The position numbers were made by a program, and so were the translations under genes. A stretch of 64,000 nucleotides of DNA, from the NCBI GenBank assembly GCA_012269745.1, contig JAAXJR010000041.1, positions 32,416 to 96,415 on the forward strand. Direction: 5' to 3'. This document shows, piece after piece, positions 28,285 to 35,962 of this stretch. Numbering within the stretch: the stretch's first letter is position 1; each line of letters begins with the position of its first letter. This stretch comes from Flavobacteriales bacterium (GTDB lineage Bacteria; Bacteroidota; Bacteroidia; Flavobacteriales; Schleiferiaceae). Under the pieces are notes generated by a model, which was not told the DNA's origin, did no database searches, and saw only the letters and a list, made by a program, of their open reading frames with translations.

Positions 28285-28659
28285 TTAATTCAATTTCCTT
28301 AAGTTTTCATACTGACCTTGCTTCCGGGCATGTTCCTGCTGCAACACATAGTAAAAACGATGACTCCAATTACTCATTTCATCCACACAAGGGAACAAAT
28401 GGATGTCCTTTGGAATGTGGGGTAACAAGGCCATAATCTTGGCAACATAGAAGGTAAAACGCTCCAAAGATTTAATCTGCTTTACAAGCTCATCCTGCTC
28501 ATGAAACTCGAGCATCTCACTCGCTAAGTTCAATCCGCACTTCCCAATATCATTCAAAATGGAATTATCATATCCGTTGCTTTGAACGAGAATGGCATGA
28601 ACATATTTCTGCAGTTTAAAAGTGTGTTTGCTATGGATCAATTCAAAAGAGTTGTACAT
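28285..28659 (-). CDS. Small helical protein, possible second four-helix-bundle paralogue
   Basis: 124 aa, no signal peptide, no membrane span. It reads as four amphipathic helices (KHTFKLQKYVHAILVQSNGY; ILNDIGKCGLNLASEMLEF; LVKQIKSLERFTFYVAKIMALL; MSNWSHRFYYVLQQEHARK). Size and helix spacing are like those of the downstream 137-aa protein, but sequence likeness is weak; the paralogy is inferred. It lies 29 bp behind the PIDGG peptide gene. Function unknown. Confidence 0.6.
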   Translation of the reverse strand: MYNSFELIHSKHTFKLQKYVHAILVQSNGYDNSILNDIGKCGLNLASEMLEFHEQDELVKQIKSLERFTFYVAKIMALLPHIPKDIHLFPCVDEMSNWSHRFYYVLQQEHARKQGQYENLRKLN

Positions 28660-28688
28660 GGCTTTAGGTGTTAATGGTTATTGATTTA

Positions 28689-28877
28689 TTAATTGTGACT
28701 AATCGATTTTTTGATTTCGTTTCTGCCCCAAATTCCGCCCCCTAAAAGAAGCAATGAGATACCGCCATCAATTGGCACATTCGGCGGTTGTGGTGCCGGA
28801 ACTATTACAGTTCTTCGTTGTGCTGAGGTGATAAATGGAGCACTAAATAGCACTACTATAATCAGTATTCTTTTCAT
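28689..28877 (-). CDS. Small secreted protein with PIDGG-type C-terminal tail
   Basis: 62 aa. A signal peptide (MKRILIIVVLFSAPFITSAQ) is followed by a short Pro-rich mature part (VIVPAPQPPNVP) and then PIDGGISLLLLGGGIWGRNEIKK, that is a PIDGG motif, a short hydrophobic span and a basic end. This tripartite tail matches the PID-CTERM type of putative sorting or anchoring signal common in Flavobacteriia, whose processing enzyme is not settled. The mature region is about 15 residues, so the product may be a small anchored peptide. It is the first gene of the four-gene leftward operon. Confidence 0.72.
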   Translation of the reverse strand: MKRILIIVVLFSAPFITSAQRRTVIVPAPQPPNVPIDGGISLLLLGGGIWGRNEIKKSISHN

Positions 28878-28984
28878 AGTGAGAATATGTTTTTGGGTTT
28901 ATATACCTAAAACTACGCAGGAGTTTGAAGAATATTTTACGATTGGAAAACTTAAGGTTTTCAACAATCCACTACATTAGCGAC

Positions 28985-29968
28985 ATGATAATCACCAAGA
29001 CTCCTTTTAGAATCTCCTTTGTAGGCGGTGGAAGCGATTTAGAAAGCTTTTTTAGCAAGAAAAAAGGTGCTGTTTTGAGTACAACAATTGATAAGTATAT
29101 GTACATCAGCACTCATGAGTTTTTCGAAAGAAACAAGATTCGTTGTAAATACTCCCAAACAGAAACCGTTGACAACGTTGATGAACTGCAACATCCCATA
29201 TTAAGAACGGTACTTAAGGATTTCGATGTAAAGGGCATCGAAGTAAGCTCTATTGCGGATATACCAGGTGGCACAGGAATGGGCAGTAGCTCCAGCTTTA
29301 CAGTTGGATTATTGCACAATATCAGCGCTTACACGAATAAATTGGTGACCAAAGAAAGCCTAGGTGCAGGTGCTTGCCGAGTGGAAATTGATCTTTTGGG
29401 TGAACCTATTGGTAAACAAGATCAGTACGCAGCAGCCTACGGTGGCTTGAACATTATTGAGTTTAATCCCGACGGAAGTGTCAATGTTGAGCCTATCTAC
29501 ATCAGCGCTGAAACGAGGACGGAATTGAACAACAATCTTAAACTCTACTACATCGGAAATCAACGTAGTGCTAGTAAAATCCTGGCAGAGCAAAAGAAAA
29601 ACACCTCTCAACAGGACAAATTCAAGGCGCTCGAAAAGATGGTTGACCTAGTCTATGATCTAAAAGAAGTGCTCATCAAAGGGGATTTGGCATCTTTTGG
29701 TGATCTACTGCATGAAAATTGGCTTTTAAAACAAAGCTTAGCTAAGGGCATTACTACCCCTCGCATCAACGATTTATATGAGGCAGCGACAAAAGCAGGC
29801 GCCCGTGGAGGTAAGCTTTTAGGTGCCGGTGGTGGTGGTTTCATGCTCTTTTATGTAGACGCGGAAAAGCACCTAGCTGTAGATGAAGCCATGGCGGAAT
29901 TAGATGCAACACCATTCGATTTCAAAATGGAAACTGATGGATCGAAGATCATTCACATCGAAAGTTGA
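28985..29968 (+). CDS. GHMP kinase (D-glycero-D-manno-heptose 7-phosphate kinase-like)
   Basis: 327 aa from the ATG at 28985, where the family sequence begins (MIITKTPFRISFVGGGSDL). The longer open frame from 28925 adds 20 codons without resemblance. GHMP motifs: N-terminal RISFVGGGSD, the ATP-binding PGGTGMGSSSSF, and the C-terminal GGKLLGAGGGGFMLFY. The closest known group is HddA-type heptose-7-phosphate or fucose-like sugar kinases used for surface glycan precursors. The phosphate acceptor cannot be fixed from sequence. It is monocistronic in appearance, followed by the rpsP promoter. Confidence 0.83.
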   Translation: MIITKTPFRISFVGGGSDLESFFSKKKGAVLSTTIDKYMYISTHEFFERNKIRCKYSQTETVDNVDELQHPILRTVLKDFDVKGIEVSSIADIPGGTGMGSSSSFTVGLLHNISAYTNKLVTKESLGAGACRVEIDLLGEPIGKQDQYAAAYGGLNIIEFNPDGSVNVEPIYISAETRTELNNNLKLYYIGNQRSASKILAEQKKNTSQQDKFKALEKMVDLVYDLKEVLIKGDLASFGDLLHENWLLKQSLAKGITTPRINDLYEAATKAGARGGKLLGAGGGGFMLFYVDAEKHLAVDEAMAELDATPFDFKMETDGSKIIHIES

Positions 29969-29979
29969 TGCTATGCGGC

Positions 29980-30007
29980 TTGTGCATTGATTATTTATGT
30001 ACTTTTG
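29980..30007 (+). promoter_or_regulatory. Promoter of rpsP-rimM
   Basis: A TTG at 29980-29982 and a perfect TAnnTTTG element TACTTTTG at 30000-30007 are 17 bp apart, fitting the Bacteroidota -33/-7 pattern. The leader of about 45 nt contains a small hairpin GGGT-TTCGG-ACCC (30033-30045) just before an A/T-rich stretch and the rpsP ATG. Confidence 0.65.
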
Positions 30008-30062
30008 CCGCTCAATTATTCATTAATTAACGGGGTTTCGGACCCTTTTAAAACAATTAATT

Positions 30063-30611
30063 ATGGCAACTAAGATTCGTTTGCAAAGAGGTGGTCGCAA
30101 GTCGCGTCCTATTTACTCAATCGTTGTGGCAGATGCTCGCGCTAAGCGTGATGGTCGTTTCATCGAGAAATTAGGGACATACAACCCGAACACTAACCCA
30201 GCAACAATCGATCTAAACTTTGATTCAGCTCTATCATGGGTGATGAAAGGTGCACAGCCAACTGATACGGCTCGCGCAATTCTATCTTACCGTGGTATCA
30301 TGATGAAAAAGCACTTGCTTGAAGGTGTACGCAAAGGTGCATTGACTGAAGAGCAAGCAGAAGCTAAATACGAAGCTTGGCTAAGCGAGAAAGAAGCTAA
30401 AATCGGCGCTAACACTAAAGCGATCGCTGATAAGAAGGCTTCAGAGAAATCTGCTCGTCTAGCTGCTGAAAGCGAAGTAAACAAGGCTCGTGCTGCTGCA
30501 ATCGCTGCTGCTAACGCTCCTGCTCCAGTAGAAGAAGCGCCAGCAGAAGAAACTGAAGCTGCTGCTGAAGAGGCACCAGCGGAAGAAGCTGCAGAAGAAA
30601 GCGCAGAGTAA
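30063..30611 (+). CDS. rpsP: 30S ribosomal protein S16 with acidic Ala/Glu tail
   Basis: 182 aa. The first 80 or so residues are canonical S16 ([56 protein letters not shown]), a structural protein of the 30S body. The remainder, about 100 residues, is a Lys/Ala/Glu helix and then an Ala/Glu repeat region (AEEAPAEE twice) ending in ESAE. Long S16 tails are known in Bacteroidota but vary in length. It begins the rpsP-rimM-membrane protein-trmN6 series; rimM starts 2 bp after its stop. Confidence 0.97.
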   Translation: MATKIRLQRGGRKSRPIYSIVVADARAKRDGRFIEKLGTYNPNTNPATIDLNFDSALSWVMKGAQPTDTARAILSYRGIMMKKHLLEGVRKGALTEEQAEAKYEAWLSEKEAKIGANTKAIADKKASEKSARLAAESEVNKARAAAIAAANAPAPVEEAPAEETEAAAEEAPAEEAAEESAE

Positions 30612-30613
30612 TT

Positions 30614-31123
30614 GTGCAAAAGGAGCAGTGCTTTTTACTCGGTAAGATCACTAAACTCCATGGGTATAAGGGAGCTATGGTTCTCCATATTGACTCTTCT
30701 ACCCCACAATACTTTAAAACATTGGAATCGGTTTTCTTGGAATTTAACCAAGAGCTGATTCCATTTTTTTTTGCCGAACGTGGCAAACTCAACGGTAAGA
30801 AGCTAATCATTAAACTTGAAGACGTTGCGCCAGAAGAGGCCGCAAGATTCGTTGGTTGCCAAGCTTACTTGCCACAAGAAATGCTCCCAGCTCCAAAAGA
30901 AGGATTTTACGACAAGGCTATTATAGGTTTCCAAGCATTTTCGAATGAACAGCAAATTGGCACCATTACGGAAGTTGTAGAAAATGCTGCACAAAACTTA
31001 TTTGTCATTGAACAAGGTGAAAAGGAGTACTTAGTTCCTGCCGTGGAAGCATTCATTCAAAAAATTGAACATGCTGAGAAAATCGTTTATCTTGAATTGC
31101 CAGAAGGTTTATTGGACCTTTGA
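30614..31123 (+). CDS. rimM: 16S rRNA processing protein RimM
   Basis: 169 aa. It helps 30S maturation by binding ribosomal protein S19. N-terminal beta-barrel with CFLLGKITKLHGYKGAMVL (the family's G-K-I-x-x-x-H-G-x-K-G motif) and a C-terminal PRC-barrel-like domain (YDKAIIGFQAF, GTITEVVENAAQNLFVI, EYLVPAVEAFI). The start is a GTG at 30614: the conserved motif begins at residue 8, and the first downstream ATG would remove it. It follows rpsP directly, the standard order. Confidence 0.96.
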   Translation: MQKEQCFLLGKITKLHGYKGAMVLHIDSSTPQYFKTLESVFLEFNQELIPFFFAERGKLNGKKLIIKLEDVAPEEAARFVGCQAYLPQEMLPAPKEGFYDKAIIGFQAFSNEQQIGTITEVVENAAQNLFVIEQGEKEYLVPAVEAFIQKIEHAEKIVYLELPEGLLDL

Positions 31124-31129
31124 TCACAG

Positions 31130-31558
31130 ATGAACGAACACAAACCATACGATCCGAGATACTTGCATTTGATTTTCAGTGCATTGCTCATGATTCAGTT
31201 AGTTTTAACCTCGGTAGTACTTTATGTTGCTAGCGACAGTGCCAGCATATTTCTACTCCCTTTTGCGGGGAATACCTACGCTATTCCAGGAATCGCCTTT
31301 GTCCTTCTACTTTTAGGCAGGTACGTATGGAACAATGGTATGCGTGAAATTTCCACCAAAGACAATCTTTTCGATAAACTTGAAATACTTACCAAAATTC
31401 ATATTTGGAGATGGGTATTGGTCCAATTAGGCACACTCATACTATTGACCTACACCTTGGTAGAAGGCAATTTCTATTATTTCATTTTTGCCTTGGTTAA
31501 TATTGTCTATTTCTTCACCTTGCGACCAAAGATATTCGGACTCGCAGGAGAATTATGA
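31130..31558 (+). CDS. Four-span inner-membrane protein, function unknown
   Basis: 142 aa. Four hydrophobic segments are visible: LHLIFSALLMIQLVLTSVVLYV, IPGIAFVLLLLGRYVW, WVLVQLGTLILLTYTL and YYFIFALVNIVYFFTL, with a charged loop (MREISTKDNLFDKLEILTK) in the middle. No family is recognised. It lies 6 bp after rimM and overlaps trmN6 by 4 bp, so it is probably translated with them. Confidence 0.8.
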   Translation: MNEHKPYDPRYLHLIFSALLMIQLVLTSVVLYVASDSASIFLLPFAGNTYAIPGIAFVLLLLGRYVWNNGMREISTKDNLFDKLEILTKIHIWRWVLVQLGTLILLTYTLVEGNFYYFIFALVNIVYFFTLRPKIFGLAGEL

Positions 31559-32280
31559 AACTCGTAGGGCCTTTTCAAATGAAACAATTCAGCGTGGAGC
31601 ACGACAGTTGTGCCATGCGCGTGAATACAGACGGATGTCTTCTAGGCGCCCTTGCTGGTGATTTTGAGGACGAAGCTTCCGTTCAACACATACTCGACAT
31701 TGGTACTGGAAGTGGAGTTATTGCTCTTCAATTGGCCCAACGCTACGGCGGTGCATTTATAGATGCTGTTGAAATTCATGGACCTAGCGCAAAACAAGCC
31801 TCAGACAACTTTAAAAGTAGTCCTTGGAGCAACAGAATGATATGTTACCATGAGCCCCTTCAAGACTTTGAGGCCAGTGTAGGTTACGATCTAATCGTCT
31901 CAAATCCGCCTTACTTTGAATCGGGTCCAACTAAAACAGACGAGGGAGTGGCCAATGCTCGACATGCTTTGACCTTAGATTTTAATTCTCTCATTCAGCA
32001 TACTTCAAGATTGCTGAAAGTATCGGGTACATTTTGGTGTGTTTTACCTGCAGATCGAGCACAAAGCATGATTGAAGCGGGCATTGAAGAAAATTTACAC
32101 TTGACTCATATCTACTCTATCAAACCAAAAGACATTCGTCCTGCCAATAGAGTAATCATGGCATTTAGCAAAGTGCCCGTGGAGGAGACTGTACGAAAAG
32201 AAATAATCATATATAAGGCGCCACAGGAGTACTCTGACGAGGTCCGCGAAGTATTATCCCCATTTTACGCAAGTCTCTAA
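31555..32280 (+). CDS. trmN6: tRNA1(Val) adenine-37 N6-methyltransferase (TrmN6/YfiC family)
   Basis: 241 aa. A class I SAM methyltransferase. SAM-binding motif I is HILDIGTGSGVIALQLAQR; the catalytic N-P-P-Y motif is seen in DLIVSNPPYFESGP, as in N6-adenine methyltransferases; the N-terminal FQMKQFSVEHDSCAMRVNTDGCLLGAL matches the family block that reads substrate tRNA. The product in E. coli makes m6A37 in tRNA-Val. The gene overlaps its upstream membrane-protein neighbour (ATGA) and meets the next, converging gene with overlapping stops. Confidence 0.9.
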   Translation: MKLVGPFQMKQFSVEHDSCAMRVNTDGCLLGALAGDFEDEASVQHILDIGTGSGVIALQLAQRYGGAFIDAVEIHGPSAKQASDNFKSSPWSNRMICYHEPLQDFEASVGYDLIVSNPPYFESGPTKTDEGVANARHALTLDFNSLIQHTSRLLKVSGTFWCVLPADRAQSMIEAGIEENLHLTHIYSIKPKDIRPANRVIMAFSKVPVEETVRKEIIIYKAPQEYSDEVREVLSPFYASL

Positions 32281-33629
32281 TAGCCGCTGTACGTAACCTC
32301 TTTCTCGATAAATTTCACACCAAAGTCCCTGGCCAATTCGTCTAAAATAGGATCGAACCACTCCTTGGTCATCGGTCGTTGCACACCTATTGGAGCCTCT
32401 CCTTGCAGAACAATTTTGGTGGCTATACCCAAAGGCAGCCCCACTGTACCCGCCATCGCCGTGCTTTTTGCATTCTCTCCTTCCACTCCCATAGAGCTTT
32501 CAACCATAAAGAGCTCACCATCCTGCTCCCAACCTATTTTATGGTACATCACAATCAAATCTTTGTCTTCCGGCAGCATCGTCCATACCTGACGTAAGAT
32601 GTACTCTAGGCATTGCGCCGGCGTAGCTTCATCAAACTCGAATTTTTGTTCAGAAAATATTCCCGCCCACTCTAGCTTAGAGAATATCTCAGAATCTTGC
32701 GGTATACTGAGATAGTATTTAAGTTTCAATTCGACACTATCATTTGGGTTGTAGGCTAAAAACAAATTTGTAAAGTCCCTGAAAGACATCTTCCTCAATC
32801 CCTTAATAACATAAGAATCGTCCGTCATGCCCAACCGAACGAAACAATCCCATGCACGCGCATATCCCGGTCTTCTTAAGGTTCCTCTATATAGCGTCTC
32901 AATCTGGGTTAAACCATAGGCCTCTTTGTACTTCAATGAATCTCGATTGGCCAAACCTTCGAATCGGCCATACCCCTCCACATTCATAAATTCTGTTCTT
33001 CTAAAAACCATATGTGGCGGAATGTACTTGTACTTGCCTTCTTGTAAAAACTTGACAGCCCCTCCCTGCCCTGCTAAAACAACATTGCGAGGATTCCAAG
33101 TAAACTTGTAGCGCCATGGATTCTGCCCCTCAGAATCGGGACTAAGTAATCCTCCGGTAAAACTTTCGAAAAGCTTAATCTTACCACCTTGAGAACGAAT
33201 TTTTTCGATGAGCTGCATAGCACTCATGTGATCAATACCCGGATCCAATCCACATTCGTTGAGGAAAACCAAACCTTTTGAAAGAGCTTCCGCATTTAAC
33301 GCCTCCATCTCTTTGGTTAAGTAGGATGCCGTAATCAAGTGACTATTGTGCTCTAAACAACTCTTAGCCACTGACATGTGCATGTGGGCAGGCACCATAC
33401 TTATAGTAATATCCGCCTTTCCTATTTCAAGGCTTAGCGCTTGCTTATCAGTAATATCAAGCGCACCAAAAGAGCATCCTTCCATCATCTCACCCATACG
33501 CTCTTGAGCTACTTCCAAAGCTTTATCTACCACACGAAGACGAATGCCTTCAGTACTTATTAAAGATTTCAGATAGGGAACTAATTTCTGGGTACTTAAA
33601 CCTGCACCTATTAAGAGGACTTGCTTCAT
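32277..33629 (-). CDS. Saccharopine dehydrogenase-family oxidoreductase
   Basis: 450 aa. An N-terminal Rossmann domain (MKQVLLIGAGLSTQKLVPYL) and the family segments ISMVPAHMHMSVAKSCLEHN, SYLTKEMEAL, FLNECGLDPGIDHMSAMQLI and GGLLSPDSEGQNPWRYKFTWNP are typical of the lysine-pathway saccharopine reductase/dehydrogenase group found in Bacteroidota. It probably forms or splits saccharopine in lysine degradation, but related enzymes act on carboxyspermidine. The stop overlaps that of trmN6. A GGAGG sequence lies some 14 nt before the start, rare in this window. Confidence 0.83.
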   Translation of the reverse strand: MKQVLLIGAGLSTQKLVPYLKSLISTEGIRLRVVDKALEVAQERMGEMMEGCSFGALDITDKQALSLEIGKADITISMVPAHMHMSVAKSCLEHNSHLITASYLTKEMEALNAEALSKGLVFLNECGLDPGIDHMSAMQLIEKIRSQGGKIKLFESFTGGLLSPDSEGQNPWRYKFTWNPRNVVLAGQGGAVKFLQEGKYKYIPPHMVFRRTEFMNVEGYGRFEGLANRDSLKYKEAYGLTQIETLYRGTLRRPGYARAWDCFVRLGMTDDSYVIKGLRKMSFRDFTNLFLAYNPNDSVELKLKYYLSIPQDSEIFSKLEWAGIFSEQKFEFDEATPAQCLEYILRQVWTMLPEDKDLIVMYHKIGWEQDGELFMVESSMGVEGENAKSTAMAGTVGLPLGIATKIVLQGEAPIGVQRPMTKEWFDPILDELARDFGVKFIEKEVTYSGY

Positions 33630-33746
33630 TTCAAATGATTTCCTCCTAAGTTAATCCGATTCTTCTTTGTTTTAATTAGAACACCAACTCTATTTACTGT
33701 TAATTATTAAACAACTTTCAACCGAAGCAATCCTTAACTTCAACGC

Positions 33747-34109
33747 ATGAAAAACACCATCGCCATTTTAGGTGCTTTAGCCGTTGCATTAGGTGCTCTA
33801 GGAGCCCATGCTTTAAAAGATGTGCTCGATGCCTCGAGCCTAGCTTCCTTCAAGACCGCGGTCTTATATCATTTATTTCATTCCATTGCCCTATTAGCAA
33901 TAACTAGAGGCAAATACAAAAGAATAACTGCACAGCTATGGCTCTGGGGCATCATACTTTTTTCAGGTTCTATTTACCTGCTTTCAACCGATGAATTGAT
34001 GGGTCTTTCTTTATCCTTTCTAGGACCGATTACCCCGTTAGGTGGGCTACTCCTAATTGGCGGCTGGATCTCTCTTTTAGGCTCAAACGAGGCAAATGTG
34101 GATAAATAG
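33747..34109 (+). CDS. DUF423 small membrane protein
   Basis: 120 aa, four membrane segments. The N-terminal ILGALAVALGALGAHALKD and LYHLFHSIALLAI (the YH-x2-H-x-LAL family block) and the C-terminal FSGSIYLLSTDELMG with LGPITPLGGLLLIGGWISL are DUF423 (YgdD-like) signatures. Function unknown; a conserved inner-membrane protein. It appears to be a single-gene unit between the saccharopine-dehydrogenase-like gene and pckA. Confidence 0.92.
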   Translation: MKNTIAILGALAVALGALGAHALKDVLDASSLASFKTAVLYHLFHSIALLAITRGKYKRITAQLWLWGIILFSGSIYLLSTDELMGLSLSFLGPITPLGGLLLIGGWISLLGSNEANVDK

Positions 34110-34164
34110 TTAGAACTTAGAGATAAAAAATACAAAGTGTTAGGACACTTCACTTTTACCTCCT

Positions 34165-34172
34165 TAAGTTTG
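34165..34172 (+). promoter_or_regulatory. Candidate -7 element of pckA
   Basis: TAAGTTTG fits TAnnTTTG exactly and lies 35 bp before the pckA ATG. No convincing TTG -33 box is present at 17-20 bp; the 98-bp gap holds no other recognisable feature. Confidence 0.4.
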
Positions 34173-34207
34173 TAAGACCTATTACATTTTAAAGAACCAC
34201 ACTAATA

Positions 34208-35812
34208 ATGACTTCTAAGAACCACCTAGAAGCCTTAGACCTATTGGGTATTAAGGCTGGAGAAGTATTTAGCAATCTTCACCCCGATGTGCTCGAGGAG
34301 CACAGTTTACGCAAAAACATGGCAGTGCGTACTGCCCACGGAGCTATAGCCATTAACACTGGTAAATTCACTGGACGAAGCCCAGAAGACCGTTTTATCG
34401 TCAAGGATAATTTGACAAAAGATGCTGTTTGGTGGGGCCCGATCAACAAGCCTTTTGATGCGAAAAAGTTTCAATCACTCAAATCGAAGATATGTACCTA
34501 CCTAGAGGGCAAGGATGTTTACGTTCGTGATGCCTTCGCCGGTGCCCACCCTGCCTACAGATTATCTGTAAGGGTTATTAACGAATATCCTTGGTCCAAT
34601 CAGTTTGCCAGCAATATGTTTATTGCGCCTACTGAAGCAGAATTGAATGACTTCAGCGCAGAATGGATGGTAATCAATGCTCCGGGTTTTATGGCTGATC
34701 CTGAGGTAGACGGAACAAGACAAGCTAATTTTGCTATAATAGACTTTAGCGATAAATGCATCATTGTCGGTGGTACCGGGTATACAGGTGAAATCAAGAA
34801 AGGTATTTTCTCAGCGCTAAATTTCATTCTCCCTTACCAAAAGAATGTTCTTAGCATGCACTGTTCCGCCAATGTTGGAGAGCAAGGTGACACCTCAATT
34901 TTCTTTGGACTTTCTGGTACGGGTAAAACAACTCTTAGTGCTGATCCGAAGCGTAAACTTATTGGTGATGACGAGCACGGGTGGTGTTCAGACAATACCA
35001 TTTTCAATTTTGAAGGGGGTTGTTATGCTAAGGTCATCGATTTAAGTGCAGAGAAAGAACCGGATATATTCAATGCCATTAAACCACATGCCATTTTAGA
35101 GAATGTTATTCTCAATGCCAACGGTAGTGTGAAGTTTGAAGACGCCAGCATTACTCAAAATACAAGAGTCAGCTACCCTATTGATCATATCTCCAATATT
35201 CAACCCGGTTCCTTAGCTGGCAACCCTAAAAACATCTTCTTCCTTACTGCAGATGCTTACGGGACCTTACCTCCTATTTCGAAATTAACTCCTAGTCAAG
35301 CTGCCTACCACTTTATCAGCGGTTATACTGCTAAAGTTGCAGGTACAGAGGAAGGTGTAACAGAACCTAAAGCAGTGTTCTCCGCTTGCTTTGGAGCACC
35401 ATTCATGCCGCTACACCCCACCTATTACGCAAATATGCTCGCTGAGAAAATGGAAGACGCGAACGTTCATGTGTGGTTAATCAATACGGGATGGACTGGT
35501 GGCCCTTACGGAATTGGCAAGCGAATGTCCTTAAAGCATACACGAAGAATGATTACTGCTGCGATGAATGGCGAGTTAGAACATGTAGATTATAGGGAAC
35601 ATGAAATCTTCGGTTTACACATGCCGACTTCATGTCCGGATGTGCCAGATCATATCTTAAATCCAAAAGATACGTGGAACGATCCACAGGCATATGATGA
35701 AATGGCGAACGAATTGGCAATGAAATTCTCGAACAACTTTAAACAGTTCGAGAGTGAAGCCACAAACGAAATACTGGAGGCATCCCCTCGAGTATTGGTT
35801 GGAGCTAAATAA
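34208..35812 (+). CDS. pckA: Phosphoenolpyruvate carboxykinase (ATP)
   Basis: 534 aa, normal length. It converts oxaloacetate and ATP to PEP, CO2 and ADP, the entry step of gluconeogenesis. The phosphate loop FFGLSGTGKTTLSADP (about 233-248), the GRSPEDRFIV substrate segment, DEHGWCSDNTIFNFEGGCYAK (metal-binding Asp), and the adenine-binding NTGWTGGPYGIGKRM are all intact. A hairpin follows its stop. In marine Bacteroidota the enzyme supports growth on amino acids, which agrees with the amino-acid degrading genes nearby; that link is inference. Confidence 0.98.
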   Translation: MTSKNHLEALDLLGIKAGEVFSNLHPDVLEEHSLRKNMAVRTAHGAIAINTGKFTGRSPEDRFIVKDNLTKDAVWWGPINKPFDAKKFQSLKSKICTYLEGKDVYVRDAFAGAHPAYRLSVRVINEYPWSNQFASNMFIAPTEAELNDFSAEWMVINAPGFMADPEVDGTRQANFAIIDFSDKCIIVGGTGYTGEIKKGIFSALNFILPYQKNVLSMHCSANVGEQGDTSIFFGLSGTGKTTLSADPKRKLIGDDEHGWCSDNTIFNFEGGCYAKVIDLSAEKEPDIFNAIKPHAILENVILNANGSVKFEDASITQNTRVSYPIDHISNIQPGSLAGNPKNIFFLTADAYGTLPPISKLTPSQAAYHFISGYTAKVAGTEEGVTEPKAVFSACFGAPFMPLHPTYYANMLAEKMEDANVHVWLINTGWTGGPYGIGKRMSLKHTRRMITAAMNGELEHVDYREHEIFGLHMPTSCPDVPDHILNPKDTWNDPQAYDEMANELAMKFSNNFKQFESEATNEILEASPRVLVGAK

Positions 35813-35835
35813 ACTCCAAGTGTTAGATGTGTCTG

Positions 35836-35867
35836 TAAGGGCGGCCTTTGGCCGCCCTTACTTGTTT
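35836..35867 (+). terminator. Hairpin terminator after pckA
   Basis: An 11-bp perfect stem TAAGGGCGGCC (35836-35846) with GGCCGCCCTTA (35850-35860), loop TTT, then the T-containing CTTGTTT. The T-run is short, but stem strength and position 23 bp after the stop support termination. Confidence 0.78.
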
Positions 35868-35962
35868 AGAAGATGGTTAATAACTACGCATTCAACTGAC
35901 TTAAAGTTCACAAAACAGGCTTTTAAAATCGGTAAATTAAAAGGACACTAAAAGCCATATCA

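Noticed and set aside
26986..28877. A diversity-generating retroelement, because of Avd-like small helical proteins
   Set aside because: No reverse transcriptase gene, no template/variable repeat pair and no C-type-lectin target is present in the window.
30287..30619. A 110-codon minus-strand open frame opposite rpsP
   Set aside because: Its Ala/Ser repeat composition is the mirror of the S16 Ala/Glu tail; a clear ribosomal protein gene lies on the other strand.
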